DNA from: Bacteroidales bacterium
GTDB lineage: Bacteria; Bacteroidota; Bacteroidia; Bacteroidales; Muribaculaceae
Assembly: GCA_015061055.1 (NCBI GenBank)
Contig: SUXH01000004.1
Location: forward strand, 107,669-171,668
DNA: 64,000 bases
Direction: 5' to 3'
Shown here one piece after another: positions 35,307 through 49,768 of the stretch (position 1 is the first letter of the stretch; every line of letters begins with the position of its first letter). The position numbers and the translations under genes were made by a program. Under the pieces are notes generated by a model. That model was not told the DNA's origin. It searched no databases and was given only the letters and a program-made list of their open reading frames with translations.

Positions 35307-36197
35307 ATGTTGATCGAATTGTTTATAAAATATATACGGTATGAGTTGAATTATTCAGCTTGTACCGTTTTGTCTTATAATAACGATTTGAATCAGTTTA
35401 AGGAGTTTTTGACTGATGGCAAGCGTGATTTCGATGCGCATAGTGTGACTTCAAACGATGTGCGGGCGTGGTTGGCGAGTATGGTGATGGGAGGCTGCTC
35501 GATGTGTACTGTAAAGCGAAAGTTGCAAGCAGTGAGAGCTTTTTATAAGTATCTTATGCGAGTGGGTGAGATGGAAGTAAATCCTGCGGCTGAGGTAGAA
35601 ACAGCAAAAGCGCCAAAACGATTGCCCGATTTTATAAAAACTGAGAATATAGAAAATCTGTTTGAAAGTCCATGTGAAAATAGTGACTTTGAGCAAGTGC
35701 GTAACAGATTGATAATGCTGATGCTTTATTCGACCGGTATAAGGCGTGGTGAATTAGTAGCCTTGCGAGATGCAGATGTAACAAAGGATGAACTAAAGGT
35801 GCGAGGTAAACGTAATAAAGATAGAATTGTGCCTTTTGGAATGGAGTTGAATGAAGAAATAACAAAATATAGAACTATTCGTGCTGAGCAGGTGGGTGGA
35901 GAAACCGAGATGTTTTTTGTTCGTAATAACGGTGAACCGATATATCCCACGCTTGTGTATCGCTTGGTGCATAAAGAACTGAATGAGGCTGGTGGGTGTA
36001 GTCGTTGCAGTCCACACGTGCTTAGGCATACATTTGCTTCGACTATGCTTAATAATGGCGCAAGACTTAATAGTGTGAAAGAGTTGTTAGGACATGAGTC
36101 GCTTGCGGCAACGCAGGTATATACTCATATAACATATAGAGAACTTAAATCAAATTATGAACACGCTCATCCGCGAGCATTAAAAAAAGGAGGATGA
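35307..36197 (+). CDS. Tyrosine recombinase XerC/XerD-like
   Basis: The 296-residue recombinase has an N-terminal SAM-like domain and a complete catalytic set: Arg in YSTGIRRGELVAL, His and Arg in SPHVLRHTFAS, His in LLGHESLAATQVYTHIT, and the tyrosine in that last motif. It probably resolves chromosome dimers at dif with a partner recombinase. Position next to rpsU is a common Bacteroidales arrangement. The final codons (Lys-Gly-Gly-stop) double as the ribosome-binding site of hpf. Confidence 0.93.
   Translation: MLIELFIKYIRYELNYSACTVLSYNNDLNQFKEFLTDGKRDFDAHSVTSNDVRAWLASMVMGGCSMCTVKRKLQAVRAFYKYLMRVGEMEVNPAAEVETAKAPKRLPDFIKTENIENLFESPCENSDFEQVRNRLIMLMLYSTGIRRGELVALRDADVTKDELKVRGKRNKDRIVPFGMELNEEITKYRTIRAEQVGGETEMFFVRNNGEPIYPTLVYRLVHKELNEAGGCSRCSPHVLRHTFASTMLNNGARLNSVKELLGHESLAATQVYTHITYRELKSNYEHAHPRALKKGG
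36186..36193 (+). promoter_or_regulatory. Canonical Shine-Dalgarno site of hpf
   Basis: AAAGGAGG precedes the hpf ATG by five bases and overlaps the end of xerC. A full-length Shine-Dalgarno is exceptional in this genome, where most starts have none. Confidence 0.7.
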
Positions 36198-36198
36198 T

Positions 36199-36492
36199 AT
36201 GGAAGTAAGAATTAAATCTATTCATTTTGACGCTACTCAAAAATTAGAAGCATTCGTGAACAAGAAATTGGATAAACTTGCACGACGCAATGAGGAAATC
36301 TCGGAAGCTGAAGTTATATTAAAGGTAGTGAAGCCGGAAACGGCTATGAATAAAGAGGCGGGTATAAAATTAGTCCTTCCATCTTGTGCTGATCTTTTTG
36401 CCTCAAAGGTAGCCGATACATTTGAAGAAGCTGTTGATATGGCTATTGAGGCGTTGGAACGCCAATTGGAAAAAACTAAAAAAGATAAATAA
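36199..36492 (+). CDS. hpf: Ribosome hibernation-promoting factor, short form
   Basis: The 97-residue protein matches the HPF/RaiA family (MEVRIKSIHFDATQKLEAFV, then DLFASKVADTFEEAVDMAIEALERQL). It binds at the decoding centre of stalled ribosomes in stationary phase. It lacks the C-terminal dimerisation domain of the long form. It starts one base after the xerC stop codon and is followed by a strong terminator. Confidence 0.94.
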   Translation: MEVRIKSIHFDATQKLEAFVNKKLDKLARRNEEISEAEVILKVVKPETAMNKEAGIKLVLPSCADLFASKVADTFEEAVDMAIEALERQLEKTKKDK

Positions 36493-36516
36493 TCGAATAG
36501 GTAATGTTTTTATGTG

Positions 36517-36545
36517 GCGTGGAGTGTGTGGCTCCACGCTTTTTG
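36517..36545 (+). terminator. Intrinsic terminator after hpf
   Basis: GCGTGGAG (36517-36524) pairs with CTCCACGC (36532-36539), followed by TTTTT. Confidence 0.92.
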
Positions 36546-36703
36546 TGTGAGCTGTGTTGAGTGGTGCGTCGGGTGAATGAATGTCTTGTTTGTGGAGTAA
36601 AATGTGGGTTGAAGATGGATTGAATTTTTGCTGTGATAAAGAGAAATAGGATATAAAAAATATATAATCATAATTTTTTTGTAAAAAAAAGATAGTCGAA
36701 TAT

Positions 36704-36733
36704 TTTGTGATTTAAAAATTATGCGTAACTTTG
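36704..36733 (+). promoter_or_regulatory. Promoter of the tRNA-tuf operon
   Basis: TTTG (36704-36707) and TAACTTTG (36726-36733) are separated by 18 bases. tRNA-Thr begins 34 bases downstream. Confidence 0.68.
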
Positions 36734-36766
36734 CACCCGCAATGAAACCTATGTGGTTTTTGAAAT

Positions 36767-36840
36767 GCCTCTTTAGCTCAGTTGGCCAGAGCACGTGATT
36801 TGTAATCTCGGGGTCGTTGGTTCGAATCCGACAAGAGGCT
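36767..36840 (+). tRNA. tRNA-Thr (TGT)
   Basis: Acceptor GCCTCTT pairs with AAGAGGC. Anticodon loop TTTGTAA gives TGT. The anticodon stem has one T-T mismatch (CGTGA/TCTCG), which I also expect in other Bacteroidales copies. T arm GTTGGTTCGAATCCGAC is normal. Confidence 0.95.
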
Positions 36841-36848
36841 CAAAAGTA

Positions 36849-36931
36849 GGGTAGGTAGGTAAGTGGTTAAAACGGGCAGACTGTAAATCTGTTGGCTTGC
36901 GCCTTCGGCGGTTCGAATCCGTCCCTGCCCA
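36849..36931 (+). tRNA. tRNA-Tyr (GTA)
   Basis: Acceptor GGGTAGG pairs with CCTGCCC. The anticodon arm CAGA-CTGTAAA-TCTG gives GTA. A long variable arm is present, as usual for bacterial tRNA-Tyr. Confidence 0.95.
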
Positions 36932-36941
36932 CTACTTTTAT

Positions 36942-37014
36942 GCGGAAGTAGCTCAGTTGATAGAGCATCAGCCTTCCAAGCTGAGGGTCGCGAGTTTGAG
37001 CCTCGTCTTCCGCT
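36942..37014 (+). tRNA. tRNA-Gly (TCC)
   Basis: Acceptor GCGGAAG pairs with CTTCCGC. The anticodon arm CAGC-CTTCCAA-GCTG gives TCC. CCA is not encoded. Confidence 0.95.
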
Positions 37015-37028
37015 CTAAAAATTTGATT

Positions 37029-37100
<72 letters not shown>

Positions 37101-37198
37101 CAATTTTTTGAAAGACAAGGTTGGCGTAGCCGGTCTTGTTGTATTTGTGAAACTGAATTTAGAAAGTTAATCATTTAATCAAAAAAAATAACAAAGTT

Positions 37199-38383
37199 AT
37201 GGCAAAAGAGAAATTCGAAAGATCATTACCACACGTGAATATCGGTACTATCGGTCACGTTGACCATGGTAAGACTACTTTGACAGCTGCTATTACTACT
37301 GTATTGGCAAAGGCTGGTCTTTCTGAGTTGCGTTCATTCGACTCTATCGACAACGCTCCAGAAGAAAAAGAACGTGGTATCACTATTAATACTTCTCACG
37401 TAGAGTATAAGACACAAAATCGTCACTATGCACACGTTGACTGTCCTGGTCACGCTGACTACGTTAAGAACATGGTTACTGGTGCTGCTCAAATGGACGG
37501 TGCTATCATCGTTTGTGCTGCAACTGACGGTCCTATGCCTCAAACACGTGAACACATTCTTCTTGCTCGCCAAGTAAACGTTCCACGTCTTGTTGTATTC
37601 TTGAACAAGTGTGATATGGTGGAAGATGAAGAAATGTTCGAACTTGTAGAAATGGAAATGCGTGACCTTCTTTCACAATATGAATATGATGGTGACAATA
37701 CTCCAATTATCCGCGGTTCTGCTCTTGGTGCGTTGAATGGCGAACCACAATGGGAAGAAAAGGTAATGGAACTTATGGAAGCTGTTGATACTTGGATTCC
37801 ACTTCCTCCACGTGATATCGATAAACCATTCTTGATGCCAGTTGAAGACGTGTTCTCTATCACAGGTCGTGGTACTGTAGCAACAGGTCGTATCGAAACA
37901 GGTATTATCAAGGTTGGTGAAGAAGTTCAAATCATGGGTCTTGGTGCTGACTTGAAGTCTGTTGTAACAGGTGTTGAAATGTTCCGCAAGCTTCTTGATC
38001 AAGGTGAAGCCGGTGATAACGTAGGTCTTCTTCTTCGTGGTATCGATAAGAATGAAATCAAGCGTGGTATGGTGCTTTGTCACCCAGGAGTTGTTAAGCC
38101 TCACTCTGAATTCAAGGCTTCAGTTTACGTATTGAAGAAAGAAGAAGGTGGTCGTCACACTCCATTTAAGAACCACTATCGTCCTCAATTCTACATCCGT
38201 ACACTTGACGTAACTGGTGAAATTACTCTTCCAGAAGGTGTAGAAATGGTAATGCCAGGTGACCACGTGGAAATCAATGTTAAGTTGATTAACCCAGTAG
38301 CTTGCGACAAGGGTCTTCGTTTTGCAATTCGCGAAGGTGGTCGTACAGTAGGTTCAGGTCAAATCACTGACATCATCGACTAA
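37199..38383 (+). CDS. tuf: Elongation factor Tu
   Basis: The 394-residue GTPase delivers aminoacyl-tRNA to the ribosome. G1 is GHVDHGKT (19-26), followed by DCPGHADY and NKCDMV, and domains II and III are complete. The gene sits between the four-tRNA array and tRNA-Trp, the standard order in this phylum, so tRNAs and EF-Tu are made together. Confidence 0.99.
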   Translation: MAKEKFERSLPHVNIGTIGHVDHGKTTLTAAITTVLAKAGLSELRSFDSIDNAPEEKERGITINTSHVEYKTQNRHYAHVDCPGHADYVKNMVTGAAQMDGAIIVCAATDGPMPQTREHILLARQVNVPRLVVFLNKCDMVEDEEMFELVEMEMRDLLSQYEYDGDNTPIIRGSALGALNGEPQWEEKVMELMEAVDTWIPLPPRDIDKPFLMPVEDVFSITGRGTVATGRIETGIIKVGEEVQIMGLGADLKSVVTGVEMFRKLLDQGEAGDNVGLLLRGIDKNEIKRGMVLCHPGVVKPHSEFKASVYVLKKEEGGRHTPFKNHYRPQFYIRTLDVTGEITLPEGVEMVMPGDHVEINVKLINPVACDKGLRFAIREGGRTVGSGQITDIID

Positions 38384-38413
38384 TCTGACGATTAGATAAT
38401 GAAATAAAAACAA

Positions 38414-38435
38414 ACCGGTCGCTTTGTCGACCGGT
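38414..38435 (+). terminator. Hairpin between tuf and tRNA-Trp
   Basis: ACCGGTCG (38414-38421) pairs with CGACCGGT (38428-38435). It has no T run, so it is more likely a partial attenuator or RNA-processing site than a full terminator. Confidence 0.5.
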
Positions 38436-38440
38436 AATTT

Positions 38441-38513
38441 ACGGGAATAGCTCAGTCGGTAGAGCACTGGTCTCCAAAACCAGGTGTCGGGAGTTCGAGC
38501 CTCTCTTCCCGTG
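38441..38513 (+). tRNA. tRNA-Trp (CCA)
   Basis: Acceptor ACGGGAA pairs with TTCCCGT, discriminator G. The anticodon arm CTGGT-CTCCAAA-ACCAG gives CCA. It lies six bases after the hairpin and 17 before secE. Confidence 0.95.
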
Positions 38514-38530
38514 CTAAAGATTATAAAGTA

Positions 38531-38731
38531 ATGAAGAAATTAAAATTATTTACGGATATCCAAGAATCTTATAACGAACTTGTGTATAAGGTTTCTTGGC
38601 CAACTAAGAGTCAGCTAGTCGAAAGCAGTGTCGTGGTTATGGTAGCTTCCATCATAATCGCAATAGTGATATTTGCTATGGATTGGATAATCGACGCGAT
38701 AATGCACTTAATCTACGGTTTGGGATTCTAA
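38531..38731 (+). CDS. secE: Preprotein translocase subunit SecE
   Basis: This 66-residue protein has the amphipathic SecE motif ELVYKVSWPTKSQL and one transmembrane helix (about 34-53). It clamps SecY in the inner-membrane translocon. The single-helix form is normal outside Proteobacteria. nusG follows after 16 bases. Confidence 0.96.
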   Translation: MKKLKLFTDIQESYNELVYKVSWPTKSQLVESSVVVMVASIIIAIVIFAMDWIIDAIMHLIYGLGF

Positions 38732-38747
38732 TCGAGTTAAGGTAGTT

Positions 38748-39323
38748 ATGGATAATCAGATTGGTAAAGCAAAGGCTGAAGAAAAACCAAGATGGTACGT
38801 ATTGCGTGCTATTTCGGGTAAAGAAGCTAAGGTGAAGGAGATCATAGAAGCTACTATGAGAAACACTCGCCTTGGTGATGATGTTTTTCAGGTGTTGATA
38901 CCTACTGAGAAAGTCTATGCTACACGTAACGGAAAGAAGGTTCTTAAAGAAAGGAATCTTTATTCAGGTTATGTGTTTATCGAGGCTAAGCTCACAGGTG
39001 AGACTGTGAATACATTGGTGAATACAACTAACGTGATTGACTTTATTCGTGATAGAAGCCCTGAAAGAAAACCAGAGCCGATTCGTGAGAGTGAAGTAGC
39101 GCGTATGCTTGGAGCAGCCGATGAGCAACAGGAAACTGATGATGCGGTAGTAAACGACTACATCGTAGGCGAGACTGTGAAAGTGAATTTCGGACCATTC
39201 AGTGGATTCTCCGGAGAAATTGAAGAGGTAAATCGAGAAAAACGCAAGCTCGTTGTTATGGTGAAAGTGTTTGGTCGAAAGACTCCGTTAGAGTTGGATA
39301 ATTCGCAAGTAGAAAGGGAATAA
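38748..39323 (+). CDS. nusG: Transcription termination/antitermination factor NusG
   Basis: The 191-residue protein has the NGN domain (RWYVLRAISGKEAKVKEII through LYSGYVFIEA) and a C-terminal KOW domain (VNFGPFSGFSGEIEEVNREK, 150-169). It binds RNA polymerase and links it to Rho or the ribosome. Confidence 0.98.
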   Translation: MDNQIGKAKAEEKPRWYVLRAISGKEAKVKEIIEATMRNTRLGDDVFQVLIPTEKVYATRNGKKVLKERNLYSGYVFIEAKLTGETVNTLVNTTNVIDFIRDRSPERKPEPIRESEVARMLGAADEQQETDDAVVNDYIVGETVKVNFGPFSGFSGEIEEVNREKRKLVVMVKVFGRKTPLELDNSQVERE

Positions 39324-39387
39324 TTAGCAATTTTGTTACGGTGCAAAATTAGTCCCACCACATTAAACAAACAAAAGAAAAAAGAAA

Positions 39388-39831
39388 ATGGCTAAAGAAA
39401 TTGCTGGACAGATCAAATTGCAGATCAAGGGTGGAGCTGCAAATCCTTCACCACCAGTAGGACCTGCTTTGGGTTCTAAGGGTATCAACATTATGGAATT
39501 TTGCAAGCAATTCAATGCCCGTACTCAAGAAAAGGCTGGTAAGGTTCTTCCGGTTGTAATTACATATTACACTGACAAGAGCTTTGACTTCGTGGTTAAG
39601 ACTCCTCCAGTAGCAGTACAGCTAATGGAAGCGGCTAAGGTTAAGGGCGGTTCGGCTCAACCTAACCGTAAGAAGGTGGCTGAAATTACTTGGGAACAGG
39701 TTAAGACAATTGCAGAGGATAAAATGCCAGATTTGAACTGTTTTACTTTAGACTCAGCTATGAAGATGGTTGCAGGAACAGCTAGAAGTATGGGTATCAC
39801 TGTAAAGGGAGCTTTCCCTGAAAACAATTAA
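39388..39831 (+). CDS. rplK: 50S ribosomal protein uL11
   Basis: The 147-residue protein has the proline-rich [20 protein letters not shown] and the RNA-binding C-terminal domain. It forms the GTPase-associated centre stalk base. A small hairpin (AATTTTG/CAAAATT, 39329-39350) lies in the 64-base gap after nusG; in other bacteria L1 represses this operon near rplK. Confidence 0.98.
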   Translation: MAKEIAGQIKLQIKGGAANPSPPVGPALGSKGINIMEFCKQFNARTQEKAGKVLPVVITYYTDKSFDFVVKTPPVAVQLMEAAKVKGGSAQPNRKKVAEITWEQVKTIAEDKMPDLNCFTLDSAMKMVAGTARSMGITVKGAFPENN

Positions 39832-39845
39832 AAACTTAAATTGAT

Positions 39846-40541
39846 ATGGGTAAACTTACAAAGAACCAAAAGTTAATTAAGGAGAAGATTGAGCCAGGAA
39901 AAGTGTACACCCTTAAGGAAGCTGCAGAGATGGTAAAAGAGATTACTTTCACCAAGTTTGACGCTTCGGTAGATATAGATGTACGTCTAGGGGTTGATCC
40001 TCGTAAGGCTAATCAGATGGTTCGCGGTGTGGTTTCATTGCCACATGGAACAGGAAAGCAAGTACGTGTGTTATGCTTGTGTTCTCCAGATGCTGAAGCT
40101 GCAGCTAAAGAAGCAGGTGCTGACTATGTTGGTCTTGATGAATACATTGAAAAAATCAAGGGTGGATGGACCGATATTGATGTGATTATCACTCAACCTG
40201 CGATCATGGGTAAGATTGGTGCTCTTGGTAGAGTGTTGGGTCCTCGTGGCTTGATGCCTAACCCAAAGAGTGGTACAGTTACTCCAGATGTAGCTAAGGC
40301 TGTGAAGGAAGTAAAACAAGGTAAGATTGACTTTAAGGTAGATAAGAATGGTATCGTACACGCTTCGATAGGTAAAGTGTCGTTCGATCCTGAAAAGATC
40401 AAAGAAAACGCAAAAGAATTTGTGTCTACATTGATTAAGTTGAAACCAGCTACTGCAAAGGGAACTTATCTAAAGAGTATTTATCTTTCAAGTACAATGA
40501 GTTCAGGTCTAAAGATTGATCCAAAATCAATCGAAGAGTAA
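39846..40541 (+). CDS. rplA: 50S ribosomal protein uL1
   Basis: The 231-residue protein of the L1 stalk contains the signature [20 protein letters not shown] with the usual spacing. It follows rplK by 14 bases and probably also acts as translational repressor of rplKA. Confidence 0.98.
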   Translation: MGKLTKNQKLIKEKIEPGKVYTLKEAAEMVKEITFTKFDASVDIDVRLGVDPRKANQMVRGVVSLPHGTGKQVRVLCLCSPDAEAAAKEAGADYVGLDEYIEKIKGGWTDIDVIITQPAIMGKIGALGRVLGPRGLMPNPKSGTVTPDVAKAVKEVKQGKIDFKVDKNGIVHASIGKVSFDPEKIKENAKEFVSTLIKLKPATAKGTYLKSIYLSSTMSSGLKIDPKSIEE

Positions 40542-40561
40542 ACACTTAATGATTAGAAGAA

Positions 40562-41083
40562 ATGAGAAAGGAAGATAAATATACAGTAGTAGAAAATATA
40601 GCTAATATCCTTAAGGAATATAGTTGCGTATATTTGGCTGAAACTGCTGGACTTAATGCTGAAAAAACCAGTGAATTGCGTCGTGCATGTTCATCGGCTG
40701 ATGTTAAGTTAGTAGTTGTTAAGAATACATTGCTTAAGAAGGCAATGGACCAGTCGGATGTAGATTATTCAGGTTTGTACCCTGCAATGAAGGGCGCTAC
40801 TTCAATGTTGCTTAGCAACACTGGAAATGCTCCTGCTAAATTGCTAAAAAGCTTTATCAAGAAAGATGATAAACTTCCTGTATTGAAAGCTGCTTTCGTA
40901 GAAGAAACAGTGTATATGGGTGCAGATCAATTGGATTTCTTGGCAAGCTTGAAGAGCAAGAACGAACTTATCGCAGATGTTGTTGCATTGTTGCAATCGC
41001 CTGCTAAGAACGTCATCTCAGCATTGCAATCGGGCGGCAATAAGTTGCACGGTATACTTGAAACATTATCAAATAAAGAATAA
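40562..41083 (+). CDS. rplJ: 50S ribosomal protein uL10
   Basis: The 173-residue stalk base protein shows [20 protein letters not shown] and a C-terminal helix that binds L7/L12 dimers. The gap from rplA is only 20 bases, so no separate L10 leader RNA is present here. Confidence 0.97.
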   Translation: MRKEDKYTVVENIANILKEYSCVYLAETAGLNAEKTSELRRACSSADVKLVVVKNTLLKKAMDQSDVDYSGLYPAMKGATSMLLSNTGNAPAKLLKSFIKKDDKLPVLKAAFVEETVYMGADQLDFLASLKSKNELIADVVALLQSPAKNVISALQSGGNKLHGILETLSNKE

Positions 41084-41109
41084 AAACAAACAAATTAAAT
41101 TATACAAAA

Positions 41110-41484
41110 ATGGCAGATTTGAAAGCTTTTGCAGAACAATTAGTTAACCTTTCAGTAAAGGAAGTAAACGAACTTGCTCAAATTTTGAAAGAAGAATATG
41201 GTATCGAACCAGCTGCTGCAGCTGTTGCTGTTGCTGCTCCTGCTGCTGCAGGTGCTGCTGCTGAAGAAGAAAAGAGCTCATTCGATGTAGTTCTTAAGTC
41301 AGCAGGTGCTAGCAAGCTAGCTGTTGTTAAATTGGTTAAGGAACTTACAGGTCTTGGCTTGAAGGAAGCTAAGGAACTTGTAGACGGTACTCCAAGTGTT
41401 GTTAAGGAAGGTCTTGCTAAGGCTGACGCTGAAGGTCTTAAGAAACAACTCGAAGAAGCTGGCGCAGAAGTTGAACTTAAATAA
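41110..41484 (+). CDS. rplL: 50S ribosomal protein bL7/L12
   Basis: The 124-residue acidic protein has an N-terminal dimer domain, an alanine-rich hinge (about 36-55) and the C-terminal factor-binding domain ([20 protein letters not shown]). A strong hairpin follows before rpoB. Confidence 0.98.
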   Translation: MADLKAFAEQLVNLSVKEVNELAQILKEEYGIEPAAAAVAVAAPAAAGAAAEEEKSSFDVVLKSAGASKLAVVKLVKELTGLGLKEAKELVDGTPSVVKEGLAKADAEGLKKQLEEAGAEVELK

Positions 41485-41507
41485 TATTGCCTGATTTTCA
41501 GGTAATT

Positions 41508-41547
41508 AGGTTAAGAACCATTAGAAAAATAGGTTCTTAACCTTTTT
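41508..41547 (+). terminator. rplL-rpoB attenuator
   Basis: A 12-base-pair stem (41508-41519 with 41532-41543) is followed by TTTTT. It lies between rplL and rpoB, where partial termination sets the ratio of ribosomal protein to polymerase subunits in many bacteria. Confidence 0.85.
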
Positions 41548-41588
41548 GTGTTATTATTTTATTTTGAGTTCACTTAATTTGATTTTCA

Positions 41589-45404
<3,816 letters not shown>

Positions 45405-45426
45405 TAAGAAAAAGAAGAAATAATAT

Positions 45427-48400
45427 ATGGCTTTTAGAAAAGATAACAAGGCAAAAAATAGCTTCTCGAAGATTTCTATTGGTCTTGCATCTCCAGATGA
45501 GATATTAGAACAATCGAGCGGTGAGGTTTTGAAACCCGAAACCATCAACTATCGTACATATAAGCCTGAGCGTGACGGCTTGTTCTGCGAGCGTATTTTC
45601 GGTCCTGTAAAGGATTATGAATGCCATTGTGGAAAGTATAAGAGAATCCGTTACAAGGGTATCACTTGCGACCGTTGTGGTGTAGAAGTAACCGAGAAGA
45701 AAGTACGTCGTGAACGAATGGGGCACATACAGCTTGTAGTTCCTGTGGCTCACATTTGGTATTTCCGTTCATTGCCTAATAAGATCGGTTATCTGTTAGG
45801 TATACCTTCAAAGAAGTTAGATTCGGTAATCTACTACGAACGCTATATCGTTATCAATCCAGGTACAATTGAAGATGTTCAACCTCTTGACCTATTGTCG
45901 GAAGAAGAATATTTAGATATTTTGGATCGTCTTCCAAAGGAAAACAACAGTCTTGAAGATGGTGATCCTGATAAGTTTGTTGCAAAGATGGGTGCTGAAG
46001 CAATCTATGAATTGCTTACAAAAATCAATCTTGACGAATTGTCTTACGAGTTGCGCCACAAGGCTAGTACTGAAGGTTCTCAGCAAAGAAAGACAGAAGC
46101 TTTGAAACGTTTGCAAGTAGTGGAAAGTTTCCGTGCTTCAAGGAATCGCAACAAGCCAGAGTGGATGATTCTAAATGCAATTCCTGTGATTCCACCAGAA
46201 TTGCGTCCGTTGGTGCCACTTGATGGTGGTCGTTTCGCTACAAGTGATTTAAATGACTTGTATCGTCGTGTAATTATCCGTAACAACCGTTTGAAACGTC
46301 TTATCGAAATCAAGGCTCCTGAAGTGATTTTGCGTAATGAAAAACGTATGCTTCAAGAAGCAGTCGATTCATTACTTGACAACTCACGCAAGTCGAGTGC
46401 AGTGAAGACTGATGCCAATCGTCCGTTAAAGTCATTGTCGGACAGCTTGAAAGGTAAGCAAGGACGTTTCCGTCAGAACTTGCTTGGTAAGCGTGTTGAC
46501 TATTCGGCTCGTTCGGTAATTGTCGTAGGTCCGGAGTTGAAGATGCACGAATGTGGTCTTCCAAAATATATGGCAGCCGAACTTTACAAGCCTTTCGTAA
46601 TCCGTAAGTTGATCGAACGTGGTATTGTAAAGACAGTGAAGAGTGCAAAGAAAATTGTTGACCGTAAGGAACCTGTAGTATGGGATATCCTTGAATATGT
46701 GATGAAGGGACACCCAGTGTTGTTGAACCGTGCTCCAACACTTCACCGTCTTGGTATACAGGCATTCCAACCTCGAATGATTGAGGGTAAAGCTATTCAA
46801 TTGCACCCACTTGCTTGTACAGCGTTCAATGCCGACTTCGATGGTGACCAGATGGCTGTTCACTTGCCTCTTGGTAATGAAGCTATCGCTGAAGCACAAT
46901 TGTTGATGCTTGGCTCACACAATATCTTGAATCCTGCTAATGGTGCGCCTATTACTGTGCCATCGCAAGATATGGTGCTTGGTTTGTACTATATAACTAA
47001 GCTTCGCAAGGGCGATAAGGGAGAAGGTTTGGTATTCTACGGACCAGAAGAAGCTGAAATCGCATATAATGAAGGTAAGGTTACACTTCACGCAGTGGTT
47101 TCGGTGATTGTCGATGATATTGACGAAGAAGGAAACCCAATCAAGGTGTTGAAAGAAGAAACATCGGTTGGTCGTATCTTATTTAATCAATATGTACCAA
47201 AGGAAATTGGTTATGTTAACGAAATCATCTCAAAGAAATCTTTGAGAACAATTATCAGTAAGGTAATCAAATCTTGCGGTGTGCCACGATCGGCTAAGTT
47301 CCTTGATGATATTAAGAACTTGGGTTACCAAATGGCGTTTAAGGGTGGTTTGTCATTTAATCTTGGTGACGTACTTATCCCGGCTGAAAAGGAAACTCTT
47401 GTAAATGAGGGTTATGCTCAAGTAGAAGAAGTTATGAACAACTACAGTATGGGTTTCATTACCAATACTGAACGTTATAATCAAATTATTGATATTTGGA
47501 CACACGTAAACTCTAATTTGACTGAGATCTTGATGAAGCAGTTGTCGAGCGACAATCAAGGGTTCAACTCTGTGTATATGATGCTTGATTCAGGTGCTCG
47601 TGGTTCAAGAGACCAAATACGTCAGTTGTCGGGTATGCGTGGTTTGATGGCAAAACCTCAAAAGGCCGGAGCCGAAGGTGGTCAGATTATCGAAAACCCT
47701 ATCTTGGCTAACTTTAAGGAAGGTTTGAGCGTGCTTGAGTACTTTATCTCTACTCACGGTGCTCGTAAGGGTCTTGCCGATACTGCGTTGAAGACTGCCG
47801 ATGCAGGTTATTTGACTCGTCGTCTTGTGGATGTGGCTCACGATGTGATTATTACCGAAGAAGATTGTGGTACATTGCGCGGTCTTGTATGTACTGAGGT
47901 TAAGAAGAACGAAGACGTGGTTGCTACACTTGGCGAACGAATTGCAGGTCGTATTTCTGTTCACGATGTTATTGATCCAATATCAGGAGAAGTAATCGTA
48001 AGTAGTGGAGAAGAAATCACCGATGCAATGGCAAAACGCATTGAGCAATCTCCAATCGAAAGCGTAGAAATCCGTTCGGTGCTTACTTGTGAAGCTAAGA
48101 AGGGTGTATGTGCTAAGTGTTATGGTCGCAACCTTGCTACTAACCGTATGGTACAGAAGGGTGAAGCTGTGGGTGTGATTGCAGCTCAATCAATCGGTGA
48201 ACCGGGTACACAGTTGACACTTCGAACATTCCACGTCGGTGGTGTGGCTTCAAATATTGCTGCGGTTTCAAATATCACATCACGTTATGATGGTATTCTT
48301 GAAATTGATGAATTGCGTAGTGTGCAAGCTGAAGGATATGAAGTTGTAGTGGGTCGTATGGCCGAAATGCGTATCCTTGAGCCTAAGACTAAGATGATTC

Positions 48401-49698
48401 TTACTACAGCAAATATTGCTTATGGTTCTAAGTTGTATAAGAAACATGGAGATACCGTAGCCAAAGGAGAATTGATTTGTGAATGGGACCCATTCAACGC
48501 CGTAATCGTTTCGGAAGTGGCAGGTAAGATTCACTTTGAGAACCTTATTGAAGGTGTGACAGTGCGTGAAGAAATCGATGACGCATCAGGTATTAGTGAT
48601 AAGATTATTATCGAAACAAGAGAGAGAGGACGAGGTGTGCCAGAAGCTCAATTACTTGATGAAAATGGTCAGTTGATTAAGACATATTCATTGCCGGTAG
48701 GCGCTCACTTGATGGTAGAAGAAGGTGCAGAAATCAAGCCGGGTGAAGCATTCGTTAAGATTCCTCGTTCGGTAGGAGGTGCAGGTGATATCACCGGAGG
48801 TCTTCCACGTGTTACAGAGTTGTTTGAAGCTCGTAACCCATCTAATCCTGCTATCGTGAGTGAAATTGATGGTGAAGTAACATTCGGTAAGATTAAGCGT
48901 GGTAATCGTGAAATTTCGGTTACATCTCGCCTTGGTGAAGTGAAGAAATACTTGGTACCGATGTCAAAGCAAATTCTTGTACAAGAAAATGACTATGTGC
49001 GTGCCGGTACAGCTTTGTCGGATGGTGCAATCACTCCAACTGATATCTTGAATATTAAGGGACCGACTGCCGTTCAAGATTATATCGTGAATGAAGTGCA
49101 AGATGTGTATCGTTTGCAAGGTGTGAAAATCAACGACAAGCACTTTGAAGTTATAGTTCGTCAGATGATGCGCAAGGTGAATGTACTTGATCCGGGTGAT
49201 ACACGTTTCCTTGAACAACAAGTGGTGGACAAGCGTGAGTTTATGGACGAAAATGACCGCATATGGGGTAAGAAGGTAGTAGTCGACGCCGGTGATTCTC
49301 AGAATGTTAAGCCAGGTCAGATTATTACAGCTCGTAAACTTCGTGATGAAAACTCAGCATTGAAACGTCGTGACTTGAAACTTGTTGTAGTGCGTGATGC
49401 TGTTCCTGCAACATCGGAACAAATTCTACAAGGTATCACACGTGCTGCTCTTCAAACTTCAAGCTTTATGTCGGCTGCATCATTCCAAGAAACAACAAAG
49501 GTTCTTAATGAAGCTGCTATTAATGGCAAGACTGACACTCTTGAAGGAATGAAAGAAAATGTAATTTGCGGACACTTGATACCTGCAGGTACAGGTCTAC
49601 GTGAGTATAGCGGACTTGTAGTAGCAAATCTTGAAGATATCGAGCGTGCTAACTTGAAGATTGAATCAGATGCACTAAATGATGAATTGGTAGGATAA
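45427..49698 (+). CDS. rpoC: RNA polymerase subunit beta'
   Basis: The 1423-residue subunit carries the catalytic Mg loop [12 protein letters not shown] (encoded near 46830), an N-terminal zinc site (CHCGKYKR...CDRCG) and a second zinc site ([16 protein letters not shown]). The bridge helix region and trigger loop lie where expected. Length fits Bacteroidetes. It ends the operon. Confidence 0.99.
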   Translation: MAFRKDNKAKNSFSKISIGLASPDEILEQSSGEVLKPETINYRTYKPERDGLFCERIFGPVKDYECHCGKYKRIRYKGITCDRCGVEVTEKKVRRERMGHIQLVVPVAHIWYFRSLPNKIGYLLGIPSKKLDSVIYYERYIVINPGTIEDVQPLDLLSEEEYLDILDRLPKENNSLEDGDPDKFVAKMGAEAIYELLTKINLDELSYELRHKASTEGSQQRKTEALKRLQVVESFRASRNRNKPEWMILNAIPVIPPELRPLVPLDGGRFATSDLNDLYRRVIIRNNRLKRLIEIKAPEVILRNEKRMLQEAVDSLLDNSRKSSAVKTDANRPLKSLSDSLKGKQGRFRQNLLGKRVDYSARSVIVVGPELKMHECGLPKYMAAELYKPFVIRKLIERGIVKTVKSAKKIVDRKEPVVWDILEYVMKGHPVLLNRAPTLHRLGIQAFQPRMIEGKAIQLHPLACTAFNADFDGDQMAVHLPLGNEAIAEAQLLMLGSHNILNPANGAPITVPSQDMVLGLYYITKLRKGDKGEGLVFYGPEEAEIAYNEGKVTLHAVVSVIVDDIDEEGNPIKVLKEETSVGRILFNQYVPKEIGYVNEIISKKSLRTIISKVIKSCGVPRSAKFLDDIKNLGYQMAFKGGLSFNLGDVLIPAEKETLVNEGYAQVEEVMNNYSMGFITNTERYNQIIDIWTHVNSNLTEILMKQLSSDNQGFNSVYMMLDSGARGSRDQIRQLSGMRGLMAKPQKAGAEGGQIIENPILANFKEGLSVLEYFISTHGARKGLADTALKTADAGYLTRRLVDVAHDVIITEEDCGTLRGLVCTEVKKNEDVVATLGERIAGRISVHDVIDPISGEVIVSSGEEITDAMAKRIEQSPIESVEIRSVLTCEAKKGVCAKCYGRNLATNRMVQKGEAVGVIAAQSIGEPGTQLTLRTFHVGGVASNIAAVSNITSRYDGILEIDELRSVQAEGYEVVVGRMAEMRILEPKTKMILTTANIAYGSKLYKKHGDTVAKGELICEWDPFNAVIVSEVAGKIHFENLIEGVTVREEIDDASGISDKIIIETRERGRGVPEAQLLDENGQLIKTYSLPVGAHLMVEEGAEIKPGEAFVKIPRSVGGAGDITGGLPRVTELFEARNPSNPAIVSEIDGEVTFGKIKRGNREISVTSRLGEVKKYLVPMSKQILVQENDYVRAGTALSDGAITPTDILNIKGPTAVQDYIVNEVQDVYRLQGVKINDKHFEVIVRQMMRKVNVLDPGDTRFLEQQVVDKREFMDENDRIWGKKVVVDAGDSQNVKPGQIITARKLRDENSALKRRDLKLVVVRDAVPATSEQILQGITRAALQTSSFMSAASFQETTKVLNEAAINGKTDTLEGMKENVICGHLIPAGTGLREYSGLVVANLEDIERANLKIESDALNDELVG

Positions 49699-49723
49699 TA
49701 GTTATCTTAGAATCAATAAAAGT

Positions 49724-49754
49724 AAAAGCGCTGCACAAAGAGTGTAGCGCTTTT
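49724..49754 (+). terminator. Terminator after rpoC
   Basis: A 13-base-pair stem (49724-49736 with 49742-49754, one G-T pair) closes the operon. The stem itself supplies the final TTTT. Confidence 0.87.
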
Positions 49755-49768
49755 CTTGTTGTTGTGAG

